A stretch of 64,000 nucleotides of DNA from Magnolia sinica (taxonomy: Eukaryota; Streptophyta; Magnoliopsida; Magnoliales; Magnoliaceae): NCBI RefSeq assembly GCF_029962835.1, contig NC_080582.1, positions 73,218,177 through 73,282,176 on the forward strand, written 5' to 3'. How positions within the stretch are numbered: the stretch's first letter is position 1; each line of letters begins with the position of its first letter. This document shows positions 45,810 to 58,127 of this stretch, in pieces. Under the pieces are notes generated by a model. The model ran no database searches. It had not been told where the DNA came from and was given only the letters and a program-made list of their open reading frames with translations. A program made the position numbers and the translations under genes.

Positions 45810-48780
45810 TGTAACACCCTGAAAATCGGGGGTCATGCATATACTCGACTCCTGAGTTCCCGGGTATCACTGATAACCTATTTTCTTATTAAAGTGCGTT
45901 TAATCAGGTTTAGATATGCTGCCTGGAATTTCTTGGAACATGAAGCACAACCTCACAAGTCTACTGAAGTAAAGCGATCAAGTATATACAAGTCCAAAAG
46001 AATATGGATGGGTCACACAAGGCGTCACCTAACAAAATCACAAAAGAATAATATGTCCAAAAAGAATAAAGCTGAGTCCACTACTTAGCGATCTGAATCC
46101 CGCTTGTCAAGCCGATGGAGAACCGCCCATCAGGTGAAAGTAGGATAGCTCATTTTCCTCGTCTAAGCTCGTGCCACCAGGCTCCTCGTACTCCTCGTCA
46201 CCTACAACTACGGGAGAGTCTGGTTGTTGTTTTAAAACACCGTCCCAGAGTGGGAGTGAGTGATCAACTTAGTGGTGCTATTAGTCTTAAGTTGTAACAG
46301 GCATCAGTTATATTATGAATTTAATGAAACGCAATCATTCATAAACACCTAACTAATCTTATTAATGCGTATGCAAGATAGATGATATGATGCATGCCCT
46401 CGCCACAACACTCCCTCAAGCGACTCCGTCTAACGATCGCGTATGAACAACACTTCCTCATTGCAACCTTGACTGCCGAGTCGCCACCCTAGCTAGTGTG
46501 ATGCAATGATAGTATTAGCCGAGTTCTTAGTTAATTCCATTCATCCAGTAAGTTGGGGAAACTGATACATCCTACATATTCAATGCTCTCAACTGGTTGC
46601 GATGCTAATGCCCCTCAATGTGTGAGGCCAGGGCTCCTCGATCCGTGATCCCGTCGGGTTCCCCATCCTTGACTTCTAGCACATGGAGAGTGTTAAGGAA
46701 AAGGATCACTTGTGGTCACTATGGGGAGGTTCGTCACCCCAGTGTAGGCCGACAGCTCGGACACAGTGTCCCATTCCACCATGCCCAGCTCACGAGTTGG
46801 TAGATCAGCTTCAAATGGTTAGCAATGAGTTATGATGGTTGAAGGGTGTTTCAGGTTCCATACATATGTGAGTAAACATGGTTAACAAACAAGGTTGGTC
46901 AGCCAGTAGGGTAGACCGTATGAGTCTAGACAAGTACATGACAGACGACATCGGGTATGAGCGACCCATGTAGTCTAAGTACTGTTATCTACACGCACAT
47001 GCCCAAATCTATGAGTTTAGCCTTCGGATAGTCCTACCAATGGGACCACCTCCGTTCTCCTCATGTTCTTGACCAACCCAAGGGTTTTGATGGTGGTCCA
47101 TAACATGCCAACTATCAATGTATCAACTAGCGTAAACAACATCATGTTCTCATCATACAATTCAGATTCTCCTAGCAAGCAAAGCTAACAATATCATGAA
47201 CAAGGTGCGTGGGTGTTGTGCGGGTTGGTGAGGAAGTTAAGCACGTCCTACATCTCTTAAAACCAAAATGCATAAGAATCAATGAATCATACAGGCTATA
47301 GGGCAACATCATATGAGAAATTAACATGACATAAACATGTAATCATCCATTTGTACCAAATCATGTGAGAGACAAGAACAACATCACATGAGGAAATCAA
47401 ATAAGACGTACAATTCCATACAATCCCAAACAAACCAAGCAATTCCTAGGTTTTCTCTAGATTCTCTAAATGCATCATCTAAGCAATCAAAATCATTAGA
47501 CTCATATTATAATTGGTGTTAGGCCACCTAAGGATAATAGTCCGCACCTATAGATCATTGAAGACTTGGAAAAACGACCTAGGAGTGTGGATTTTAGGGT
47601 CGATCGGCCGGAATCCCTAAAGCACACATTTGCATGCTAGAATTTCATGCAAATCCCTTCTCAATGAAAGGGTTTCAAGAAAAGGGATAAGGGATCTTAC
47701 TTAGACGATTAACGGAAGCGATTCTTGTGGCGGTAGTGTAGGGTTTTCTTGGAGAAGAGGTAGGGAGTTATAAGATTGAATTTCTTAGGCCCCACCTCGA
47801 TCTAAGGTCCACCCACACTCTTTCTTCACTCTCTCTTTCTTCTCTCCTTACTCTCTTTCTTTCCCTTTACTCTTTTTGGTGGTTGTAGTAAAGGAGGGTG
47901 TTATGGGAGAGCTAAGGCTTTATTTCTTAGACTTGGGCCCCTTAGCCTTAAGTTTCCTCGAATGCCTACAATGGCCCTTTAGGACTCCATATAGTCTTTG
48001 CGGTGGCCTTAACACCCCCTTGGCCACAAATTTTGGTGTGTAGGCATCTCATGAGATGATGAGGGGCCATGCAAAATTTAGGGACAAACGAATGCGGGGT
48101 TTCGTCACACGGCTCTGAACTTTAAATGGCCCTACGATGCCCATTCTAGTTGTTGGGGTGGTTCTGGCGGCCCTCTGGCCCTGAAACGTATAGGATAGGT
48201 GCTCCATGGCCCAATGAAGGGCCATGTAAAATTTTGAGGCAAACGGAAGCGGGATTTGGCAGCCCGGGTTTGATTTGTGATCAACGGTCACCGCTTCATG
48301 ATCGGGTCCCAAGTTTCGTGGACGGGAGTGAAAAAAATATATTAGACCTTCATCGAAAATGTAAAGTGCTAGATATCTCAGTTTTATTTACACGTGCCAA
48401 ATTTCAATTCTGGCCTTGGTGAGTTACGTTTGCCAAGTACCGCTGGGACGGCGTGGAGAATTTATTTCTGGGTGTTCACTAGGTCTGTGGCCCGCGATGG
48501 ACCACAAGCCTAGTGAGATCAATGGCTCCATCAAGGTTTAGATTTTTATGACCTTCCTTGGTCGCTATATGGCCCGCACGGGCTATTGCTAAGTATAAAC
48601 GACCATCTGGGTTGACGGCCCGCACTTGGTCCTGTCATGATCTATTTGGTCTACGTAATTGGACTAATCCTAGATTAATTTAGTTGTGGTACCTCACTAT
48701 GAGTAGTTTAAACGAACAGTCTTGCGGTAAATCCTACGTGGACGCCCCATGACACTGTTCTGGTTGGACAAGACGTTACA
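45810..48780 (-). mobile_element. Shared chromovirus LTR: 5-prime LTR of copy 1 and 3-prime LTR of copy 2
   Basis: A 2,971-bp LTR with TGTAACA and CGTTACA termini. On its left lies a primer site leading into copy 1; on its right lie a polypurine tract and the 3-prime end of copy 2. A single LTR thus serves two internal regions, the signature of unequal recombination between two elements or a tandem-array event. Confidence 0.85.
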
Positions 48781-48789
48781 ATTTACCCC

Positions 48790-50183
48790 CTTATAAATAA
48801 ATTTCGTTCTTAAAATTTGTACCTGTTCGTATTGCTGAAGCAGGCTTGGGTAATGCCTGCGGACCTCTGCTTCCGTCTCCCAAGTGGCCTCTTCTTCTTC
48901 GTGATGGGTCCATAGTACCTTGACCAATGGATGACCTTGTTGCGTAGGACTTGCTCCTTCCTATCCAGTATTTGAGTGGGTCGGAGAATGTATGTGGCAT
49001 TTTCTTTGAGCTCCACATGTTCTTAATTGATGACATGTGAAGGATCAGGGACATACTTCTTCAACATGGATACATAGAAGACGTTATACACCCCGGGAAG
49101 TGGCTTAGGTAGGGCCAAAGGATAGGCAACTGCACTTACGCGGTAAAAAATCTAGAAGGGCCCAATGAATCGTGGCGTGAGCTTTCCCTTCTTGCCGAAG
49201 CATACAACATCCTTCACTGGGAAGATTTTGAGAAATACGTGGTCCCCAGCTTCGAATTCCAAGTCCTTTCATCTAGTGTCGGCATAGCTCTTTTGTCTGC
49301 TTTGAGCCGTCAAGAGGTGGCGCTAGATAACTCCAATCTTTTCGGTCGTAATCCCTAGCAAATCCGATCCTTGCAAGCTTTTCTCTTCAATTTCTTCCCA
49401 ACAATGCGGGGCTCGGCACGGATGCCCATATAAAGCCTCGTAAGGAGCCATGCCGATGCTATCCTGGAAGCTATTGTTGTAGGCGAACTCGGTATTCGGG
49501 AGACAATCGTCCCAACTCTCTTAAAAGTCCAGAACACAAGCTGGCAACATGTCTTCTAATATCTGGTTCACCCGCTCGGTTTGCCCATCTGCCCGCGGGT
49601 GGAATGCAGTGCTAAACTTCAATTTTACTCCCATGGCTTCTTGGATGCACGTCCAGAAGATCGACGTGAATCGAGTGTTGCGGTCTGACACAATTTCCAA
49701 CGGGACGCCATGAAGCTGTACTATCTCCTTGATATACAACTTCGCTAAATCATCGGCGGAGTTAGAAGTCTTAATTGGCAGGAAATGAGCTGCTTTGGTT
49801 AACCGGTCCACATTCACCCATATCAAGTCATGCCCCTTCCTTGTCTTGGGCAAGCCGGAAATGAAGTCCATAGATATGAAGTCCCATTTCCATTCTGCTA
49901 TGGGCATGGGCTGCAAAAGGCCCGGTGGTCGGCGGTGTTCGGCCTTGACTTGTTGACACGTGAGGCATCGGGACACATACTCCGCTATTTCCTTCTTCAT
50001 GTTGTCCCACCAATAGTTTCGCTTCAGATCCCAGTACATCATAGTACTGCCAGGATGTATCGCCAACTTGGAGTTGTGAGCGGCATTTAAGACTTCTTCT
50101 CGTAGTCCCTGAAGATTTGGAACACAAAGGAGGCCTTGGTACTGCAATCCCCCATCAGTACCGATCCTCCACTCGGACTCCAT
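48790..50183 (-). pseudogene. Chromovirus copy 2 integrase and chromodomain
   Basis: The 220-codon frame 50,183-49,521 has the HHCC domain (HNSKLAIH ... CLTCQQVKAEH) and an intact-looking catalytic set: FISMDFISGLPKTRK, VSDRNTRF and DGQTERVNQILEDML. Downstream frames, shifted, give the C-terminal region and chromodomain (QILDRKEQVLRNKVI, LVKVLWTHHEEEEATWETE, YPSLLQQYEQVQ) between about 49,016 and 48,800. The insertion site used by the solo LTR in copy 1 is undisturbed here at about 48,985. It is still a pseudogene because of the frameshifts. Confidence 0.85.
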
Positions 50184-50760
50184 ATCATTCTTTGCTCTTT
50201 CTTATCTTTTTCAACAATTCATTGGCCTCTTGGGCCTTAATGATTTTATTGTTAATCGTTGGTTGGACCTGAATGTGGGCTATGACCTCGTACCATTCCT
50301 CTACGGTTTATTTCATGTCGAAGTCCCACACAAATTCCACCATGTCCCACTCTTTAACCATTGGCGGGGCCGCAAATTCAAGCACCCTTTTGTGGCTCAA
50401 GGCGTTTGCCACCAGATTTTCCTTACCAGGGTGATATGAGACATCGAACTTGAAGTCCTTCAATGTCTCTATCCAGCGACGCTGTCTCATGTTTAAATCC
50501 CTTTGAGTGAAGATAAATTTGAGGCTCTTATGGTCACAGAAGAGCGTAAAATCCTCACCATAGAGGTAATGTCTCCATATCTTCAATGTAAAAACTACTG
50601 CCGCAAGCTCGAGGTCATGTGTAGGGTAGTTCTCCTCATGTTTTCTTAACTTTCGAGACACATAAGCAATTGCCCTATCCTTTTGCATGAGCACGCAACC
50701 CAAGCCCACTCGAGAGGCGTCCGTATAGACGATGTACTTGACCCCTTATTCAGGTAGCAC
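50184..50760 (-). pseudogene. Chromovirus copy 2 RNase H
   Basis: Frame 50,709-50,308 reads [60 protein letters not shown] and [18 protein letters not shown], the complete RNase H core. It is broken upstream and downstream. Confidence 0.85.
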
Positions 50761-50899
50761 AAGTATCGGTGTCGACGATAGTTTGTCTTTCAACTCTTGA
50801 AAGGTCGCCTCCGCCTTCTCATTGTAGGCAAATTTGAGGTCCTTCCGTGTAAGCTGGGATAGCGGTCGGGCTATTTTAAAAAAGTCTCTAATGAATCTT

Positions 50900-51790
50900 T
50901 AATAATAGCTGGCGAGACCGAGAAAACTTCTCACTTCCGTAATCAACTTTAGTTACTTCCAATCTTCCACAGCCGCCACCTTGGCGAGATCCATGGATAT
51001 ACCTTCTTTGGACACCACATGACCCAAGAACTTGACTTCTTCCTTCCAAAAGTCACATTTTCTATACTTTGCATACAATTGGTTCTTCTTGAGGGTCTTA
51101 AGGACTGCCCTTAGATGCTCTTCATGCTCTTCACAACTCTTTTAATATATCAAAATGTCATCGATGAATACGATGAAGAATCTGTATAAGAATGCCTTGA
51201 AAACTCTGTTCATGAGATCCATGAATACCGTTGGAGCATTGGTGAGCCCGAACGACATAACTAGGAACTTATAATGACCAAAGCAGGTTCTGAAGGCCGT
51301 TTTCTGTATATCCTCATCCCTGACTCGCAGCTGATGGTACCCTAATTGTAGATCGATCTTTGAGAAGTATTGAGCACCCCTCAACTGGTCGAATAAATCG
51401 TCAATTCTGGTCAACGGGTATTTGTTCTGAACCGTCACTTGGGTCAATCTTCTGTAATCCACGTATAGTCGTAAAGAGCCTTCCTTCTTCTTCACAAATA
51501 GGACTGGCACTCCCCATGGCGAAACACTAGGTCAGATGAAGCCCGACTTTAACAAATCATCAATTTGAGTCCTAAGCTCCTCCATCTCACATGGGGGCAT
51601 GCGGTTGATAGGCAAGGAAATGTGCATAGCACCCGCAGTCAGATCGATCGTGAAGTCTATCTCACGTCGAGGAGGCAGTCCAGGTATGGCCTTAAACACG
51701 CCCCAAAAATCTTAGACCACAGGTGTGCATGTTATCTAGGGTCCATCATAACCGTCCTCTAATGAAGCATAATACAAAGTCCTACGATTG
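50900..51790 (-). pseudogene. Chromovirus copy 2 reverse transcriptase
   Basis: Frame 51,510-51,142 covers [47 protein letters not shown] and FIDDILIY before a stop. Fragments on both sides (DFTIDLT-like near 51,650; [16 protein letters not shown] near 51,010) continue in other frames. Catalytic Asp residues are kept. Confidence 0.8.
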
Positions 51791-51798
51791 TGGCTAAC

Positions 51799-52260
51799 CT
51801 AGATTGGGAATGTGAGGGAAGTGCCGTCGTCCTCGTATATTCTCACTGTCAGAGTGTCACAGTCAATCTTTACCTTCATCATAGTCAACCAGTCCATGCC
51901 TAGGATGACGTCATAATTCAAGATCTTCTTCACTATTAAATCCACAAGCGCCACCTTGCATCCCAAGTCAATGGGACAATCACGACATATCTTCATTGCT
52001 TCTGAGAAGGTACCGGCGGCGGTAATGATATTTACCCATGAAGGGGGTAGGACGTAATCCTAAATGCTTGACGGTTGCATACGATATGAGAGAAGCAGTG
52101 AACCCGGTGTCCATCAATAAAAATATGGGGGTACCTTGTATGTGGGTTGTCACCTCGAAGGCCGTAGGAGTGAGGGTGACTGTATCTTGGCCCTCTGTCG
52201 CTAATGCATGTACTCGTGCCTACTGTGGAAAGTTCGGCCGCTGCATAGGTCGTTGTGGCG
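51799..52260 (-). pseudogene. Chromovirus copy 2 protease
   Basis: The minus strand has THIQGTPIFLLMDTGFTASL with an intact DTG catalytic triplet near 52,105. After a frameshift around 52,030 it continues CRDCPIDLGCKVALVDLIV and YDVILGMDWLTMMKV. It is better preserved at the active site than copy 1. Confidence 0.8.
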
Positions 52261-52299
52261 GCCTAAGTTGAGGTAGCGGAGGATGACAGAACTGCTGGC

Positions 52300-53292
52300 T
52301 AGGCCCCATCGTCCGCAGAGGCGGAATCTACAATGCCTACTGTGGGGGTCTGTTGTTGTGTTGAAGTGACGTGAAGCCAATGTCCCTCATCCTCCTGAAA
52401 CAGTACGACTTCGAGTGACCTCTCCTCCTACAGTAGTTGCATGTCTGAGTAGGTCGTGCAGAAGGGGCTGGTGTGACAGCTAGTCTGGGAGGAGAATTTG
52501 GGCGTGGCCTTTTTCTGACAAAAGAAGAGGACGGTCCAACCATCCTGTTTCGTGGCCCTAGCTGTGAACGGGTCCATGAGACTCGCTTCTCATCCTGTTC
52601 CACTCGTATCGACATCTCAACGAGCTCGACATAGGTCCTGATGCTTGCACTGCACATCTTCGAGCGTATACTGCTCCTCAGGCCCTCCATGAATTGCAGC
52701 ATCTTAGTCGCCTCTTTTATGATCATTTGGGAAGCGTAGCTCAACAGTTCAGTGAAGAGGTTCTCGTACTGTGCTACGGTCATTCCTCCTTGTTGGAGGC
52801 AGAGGAATTCACTTTCCCTCTCATGCTAGTACGTCTGAGGGAGGTACTTTGATCGAAGTGGCTCTTAAACACCTCCCACGTCCACACATGGTTCTCGGGA
52901 ACGGACCAGAGAACACTCTCCCACCACAGGTCCGCGTCTTTCTCAAAGAGGTATGAGAGGAGCTCGACCTTCTCCGCTTTGGAACAGTGGAGAGGCCGAA
53001 TTAGCTTGGTGACTCAGTTGAGCCAATATTCTGCTTCTTCTGGGCGGTGGGTGCCTGCAAAAGTAGGTGGCATAAACCTTTGGAACTGATCAAATAGATT
53101 GCTTATGTTGGTTGTGGGTGCGGCCATGACAGGTTGTTCCGTGTGTTGCGTTCCCATATTACGAGTCATGGCTCCCATTATAGTAGCTATCATTTGTTGT
53201 TGTTGCTGCATGAGAAGCAACATCTGGCCCATTTGATCCATGACCTGTGGCGGAGGAGGTATGGGTGCCACGATTTGCGGTGGCGGTGCATT
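52300..53292 (-). pseudogene. Chromovirus copy 2 gag, cut by composite 2
   Basis: Frames show a Gln-rich QMLLLMQQQQQMIATIMG, FDQFQRFMPPTFAGTHRPEE, then MTVAQYENLFTELLSYASQM, RSSIRSKMCSASIRTYVELV and the zinc knuckle CNYCRRRGHSKSYC. Compared with copy 1 (42,760), homology stops after GGCGGTGCATTC at 53,292, where composite 2 begins. The N-terminal 30 or so residues and the 5-prime LTR are not on this side. Confidence 0.8.
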
Positions 53293-53296
53293 CCCA

Positions 53297-53800
53297 TTTT
53301 GGCGCAGAGTTTTACCGACGGAAATGTTTGTCGGTAAAAAAACCAAAAAACCACTTTTACTGGCGAAAATTATCGTCAGTAGAAGTGTCATATTTTTAAC
53401 TTAGAAAATTTTCGTGCTGAGTTTTACCGATGAACTAAAACCATCGGGAATAATGTTTTTAGTGACAAAAATTGTCATCGGTAAAATTTTTATATTTTGA
53501 AGGTAAAAAATTTTGGCGCAGAGTTTTACTGACGGAAATGTTCGTCGGTTAAAAACCAAAAAATCACTTTTACCGATGAAAATTGGCGTTGGTACAAGTG
53601 TCATATTTTTAAGTTAGAAAATTTTCGTAATGAGTTTTACCGACGAACTAAAACCATCGGGAATAATGTTTTTACCGATGAATATTTTCATCAGTAAAAG
53701 TGCACATGGATGAGACTTTTACCTACGAAGTATTTCGTAGGTAAAAAACATGGATGAAACTTTTACCTACGAAATATTTCATAAGTAAAAGTCTTTTTTT
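53297..53800. repeat. ACCGACGAA-type subterminal repeats, 214-bp tandem duplication, left edge of composite 2
   Basis: TTTTGGCGCAGAGTTTTA occurs at 53,297 and 53,511, giving a 214-bp duplicated unit. Inside are many TTTTACCGACGAA / TTCGTCGGTAAAA inverted motifs, followed by TTTTACCTACGAAATATTTC variants. These resemble subterminal repeats of a DNA transposon but differ from the GGACGGTC type of composite 1. No CACTA pentamer is visible at the junction. Confidence 0.65.
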
Positions 53801-53825
53801 TTCAATATTCCAGCTCAAAATTCCT

Positions 53826-54063
53826 GATATACACCTGTTACAATATAGTTCATCATATTCTTCCTGATATACACCTGTTATATAATATATTTCATCATAT
53901 TCACATTCACATCCATCTTAACCCAAACTACGTAAATCCATCCAAACATAAACTACATTCATCCAAACATAAACTACATCCATCCAAACACAAACAATCT
54001 TATCCACATCACATTCATCCACGCATAAATACATATAAGTTTAACATCATAAATAAAGTACAA
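53826..54063. repeat. CATCCA/AAACTACA-rich block, composite 2 copy
   Basis: Nearly identical to 6,357-6,640, including ATATAATATATTTCATCAT, ACTACGTAAATCCA, CAATCTTATCCACAT and ATACATATAAGTTTAACATC in the same order. Confidence 0.8.
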
Positions 54064-54156
54064 AAAAATATTCATAGCCTATTTCCTGATGGGGCTCACA
54101 AAATTCAGTGTGGTGAACACATCATCGACTGTGCACACACACCTAGGTCCTTACTC

Positions 54157-54275
54157 ATGCCTCCATGGTAGATTCAAAATAGTTTCAATACAAGGTCACG
54201 AGTTCAAGTACCCATTGTGGCCGTAAGTGACTCTGGTGTGTGAGTGTGTGTTAGATGAAAAAGAAAGAAAGAGAA
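54157..54275 (+). mobile_element. Possible tRNA-derived SINE fragment
   Basis: An A-box-like CATGGTAGATTCAAA and a B-box-like GAGTTCAAGTACC (54,200-54,212) are 30-35 bp apart. They are followed by CCATTGTGGCCG, GTGTGTGAGTGTGTGTT and an A-rich end, the layout of plant tRNA-type SINEs. The match is imperfect and short. Confidence 0.35.
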
Positions 54276-54788
54276 TGCTGATTTATCTTTTGGGTTGAGC
54301 TTAATGGTAATTGGTGATTTCTCATCAGGTAAAAATTATTATTAGTTGTTTTAGAAATGTGAGATTAGGCCACTTATAATTATATTAACATGATAAAATG
54401 TTGTACGTATATTTGAGTAGACACCATAAAATAAACAATCCTATGGAAAAAAAATAAATGAAAAGAGAGAGAACATATGAGAGGTGATCCTTATCTCCTT
54501 TGATGGATTCAAGCTGCATGTGCCCTACCCAACTTCCTATAAGGAGATGTTATACGGGTCTTGGAATAATGTTGGTGACAAATCCACCTTGTCTATTAAT
54601 ATTATCATATTGTGTTAGGACATGACTCTAAAAATGAGATAAATCCAAATCTCAAATAATCTATGCTATAAGAGATAGTGGAGATGGAAATAGATGCATT
54701 GTGATGCTTGAGTTCGAGTATGCATGCCAATAAAGCAAGATTTTCTTGTTTATTGCCATGTGATTGGGTTATACATTATTACATCAAT
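54276..54788. other. AT-rich spacer in composite 2, no gene seen
   Basis: No recognisable exon or repeat module. Confidence 0.3.
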
Positions 54789-55470
54789 CGGGTTCAGGTT
54801 CGAGATCGGGTTTAGGTTTGGGTTTGGGTTTTCAAGTTTAGGTTTGGGAGTTGAGATTAGGATTAGGTGTAGGTTTAGGTTTAGGGATTTGAGAATACAT
54901 TTAGGTTATAGGTTTAGGTTTAGGTTTTATGTTATAGGTTTAGGTTTAGGTTTTAGGTTTAGGTTAAGGTTAGGTTATAGGTTATAAGTTTAGGTTATAG
55001 GTTATAGGTTATAGGTTTTGGTTTAGGTTAAGGTTAAAGGTTTAGGTTTAGGTTAAGGTTTAGGTTTGGGTTATAGGTTTAGGTTAAGGTTTAGGTTTAG
55101 GTTATAGGTTATAGGTTATAGCTTTAGGGAATTGAGAATAGGTTAAGGTTTAGGTTTAGGAAATCGGGTTCGGGTTCGAGATCGGGTTTAGGTTTGGGTT
55201 TTCAAGTTTAGGTTTAGGTTTAGGTTTAGGTTTAGGTTATAGGTTTTAGGTTTTAGGTTATAGGTTATAGGTTAAGGTTTAGGTTTAGGTTATAGGTTTA
55301 GGTTTAGGTTTAGGTTAAGGTTTAGGTTTAGGTTATAGGTTTTGGGATTTGAGAATAGGTTTAGGTTATAAGTATAGGTTTAGGTTAATGTTGTTCATTA
55401 TAGGTTTAGGTTATAAGTTTATGTTAATGTTGTAGGTTATAGGTTTAGGTTTAGGGATTTGAGAATATAT
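54789..55470. repeat. TTTAGG telomere-like array, composite 2 copy
   Basis: About 0.7 kb of the same degenerate hexamers, with the same higher-order marker AAATCGGGTTCGGG (55,163) and GTTGAGATTAGGATTAG. It is much shorter than the 5.8-kb array of composite 1, so array length varies between family members. Confidence 0.85.
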
Positions 55471-56142
55471 TTCTACTGATTCAAGATTTCCATGAAGTCA
55501 TCCACAAACTATTCTACATTGTAGTCAATGAGTTGGGTGCGTACCACCTAACTCATCGACTGGTGTATGAAGTGTATACACCATTCACACCATTAACCAC
55601 ATTTTTTTAAAAAAGTTTTGTAAATCTTACATAGTATATATTACTTTTTATCCCATGGCAGAAACACCAACAATCCTAATCCAGCTATAAATTCTAACAT
55701 TTCGAGTAAATGATTAAATCTTTTTCAAAGATTTGAAATCATAGGTGGTACCCAACACTTTGATAGGTATAAATATGGGCATTCATTTCTGGTCCAACAT
55801 GAGTACAGATATAAGTTTTAGTACCCTTGCACCTAACTCAAACAGGCCAATTGCAATACATTGAAATGATTAGGCCTTGGAAACTGGTCAGCATGTGGTT
55901 GGTTTGGGCCTTATAATTAAACTGGTTGGACTTTTTAGGACATTTAGTAATCAAATAATTGCAAAAAGAGGCATACATTATAAGTTCCCATTTTATGGGG
56001 GTTTAAAAGCACATGTCGTTGTAAAATATCAGTGCAATAGTAACCAGAATGAGTTTGTATAATGTAAATGCATCCAATCCAATCATCCATCCATGCATAT
56101 GTACATGTCTAACCATCCAACCACCCATCCATGTAAATTAGA
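55471..56142. other. Anonymous spacer in composite 2
   Basis: No gene or exon-like fragment found. This is the position where composite 1 carries its exon-like pieces. Confidence 0.3.
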
Positions 56143-56450
56143 AATCCCTAATGCTGGTTGGATCCTCAGATCCCCAAAATCCTAAAATCCTTTGTAAAAT
56201 CAGAAAAACCCCAATTCGGGGTCCACGTTCAAATCTGTAAGCCCAAAAATCCCTAATTTGTAAAATCAGAAATCCCACATTCTGGTTGGATCCTCAGATC
56301 CCCAAAATCCTAAAATCCCTAAATCCCTAATTTGTAAAATCAGAAAAACCCCAATTCGAGGTCCACATTCAAATATGTAAGCCCTAAAATCCCCAAATCC
56401 CTAAATAAGGGTCCACTTCAAATCAAAAATCCATAAATTCCTAAATCGGC

Positions 56451-56490
<40 letters not shown>

Positions 56491-56519
56491 CACGTTCGAT
56501 AAATCCCTGTCAATCGAGC

Positions 56520-56559
<40 letters not shown>

Positions 56560-56775
56560 CCTCACGTTCGACAAATCCCTGTCAACCGAGCTTCAGAGAG
56601 AGAGAGAGCGAGGGCGTGCGTGGATTAGCTACTGACAGGTTGAGAGAGAGAGAGAGAGAGGGAGAGGATTAGGGCGAGCGAGAGAGGAGAGGGGAACGCG
56701 GACCAGCTACTGACAGGTTGAGAGAGAGAGAGAGGGAGAGGATTAGGGTGAGAGAGAGAGGAGTGGGGGATGCGG
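56143..56775. repeat. AAATCCC block and GA-rich module, composite 2 copy
   Basis: CCTAAATCCC-type units (with a duplicated CAATTCGNGGTCCAC segment) run to about 56,450. GA tracts follow, separated by two copies of ACCTCACGTTCGA ... GAGCTTCAGAGAG and GGGCGTGCGTGG, matching 15,806-16,220 in order. TTAGCTACTGACAGGTTGAG is repeated near 56,620, 56,703 and 56,775. Confidence 0.75.
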
Positions 56776-56795
56776 ATTAGCTACTGATAGGTTAT

Positions 56796-57285
56796 GTAGC
56801 AAGACTACCACTGAAGTGACATCACCAAGTTCTGTGGGGCCCACTACGATGTATGCGTTGTATCCACACCGTCCATCCATTTGGAGATATCATTTTAGGG
56901 CGTTATCCAAAGAATGAGGCAGAACCAAAGCTTTAGTAGACCCCACCACGAAAAACAGTGGGGAGAGTGATTCTCACCATTGAAACCTTCCTAAGGCCGA
57001 CCATGATGTTTATTTGAAATCCAAACTGCTCACAAGTTAACAAAGACACGAGAGAAGGTAAAACGCAAGTATCAGCTTGATCGAAAACTTTTATGGGCCT
57101 TACAAGTTTTTAATGGTGGGCGTCGCTCTCACCACTCTTTTCTGTGGTGTGGTCCAGTGGAGGTTTGGATTAGACTCATTCTTTACCTATTTCCCTAAAA
57201 TGATCTCTCCAAATAGATGTACGGAGTAGATATAAAGAATATATTATCATGGGGCCACAGAACTTAGTGATGTCACACTTGCTAC
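56796..57285. mobile_element. Foldback element 10
   Basis: Inverted ends GTAGCAAG...GTGACATCACCAAGTTCTGTGG against CCACAGAACTTAGTGATGTCAC...CTTGCTAC (each shown in part). A complete palindromic interior lies between them. Confidence 0.8.
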
Positions 57286-57289
57286 TCAA

Positions 57290-58120
57290 GCTGCATGTCA
57301 ACAGCTGATCTTAAGTAGACTACAACATAAAAAACAATGGTAATTAAACACCCACCATTAAAAACTTCATGGGCCCACCTTAGTGCCCACTGTAATATTT
57401 ATTTTTATCCGACTTGTTGATTAGGTCTTACATACCCAGACAAAGGAAAATAAATAAAAAATAAAAAAAACAAATATAAGCTTCATCCAAAATATGATGT
57501 GGTCCAACAGAAATTTGGGTGTGCTCCATGAGCTGACAAAACGGATGAATGGTATGGATACACAAATATCATCTTGATATAAAACTTTTATGGCCTTTAG
57601 AAGTTTTTAATGGTGGGCGTCACTGTCCCACTATTTTCTGTGATGGGGTCCACTGGAGCTTAGGATTTAACTCGTTCTTTGGATATTGCCCTAAAATGAT
57701 GTCTCAAAATGGATGGAAGGTGTGGATATAAAACATACATCATGGTAGAATGAGAGGTATATAAATATCGACCACACCACATGAAAACAATAGTGATTGG
57801 ATATCCATCATTAAAAACCTCGGCCCACTGTACTGTCTATTTGACATCCAATCTGTTTATTAGGTCATACAGGCCTAGATGAAGGGGAAAAACAAAAATC
57901 ATCTTGATCCAAAACTGTTATGGCCCCCAAAATGTTTTAAATGGTTGACGCTCATTTAACATTATTTCCTGTAATGTGGTCAATTTCATATTAGGATGTG
58001 CCTCATTTTTGGTCTTATGCTGTAAGATGATCTTTAAAAATAGATAGACGACATGGATTAAACACATACATCATGGTAGGGCCCACAAAGCACCAACCAC
58101 CAGCCATTGGATGGTGTCAG
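57290..58120. mobile_element. Two adjoining foldback copies
   Basis: Family segments at about 57,290-57,765 and 57,765-58,120. The second ends GGGCCCACAAAGCACCAACC, as in elements 2 and 8. Boundaries are blurred by deletions. Confidence 0.55.
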
Positions 58121-58127
58121 GGGGATC

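Noticed and set aside
54200..54212. A functional tRNA gene
   Set aside because: Only a B-box-like word and a weak A box; no acceptor stem pairing or anticodon arm could be drawn.
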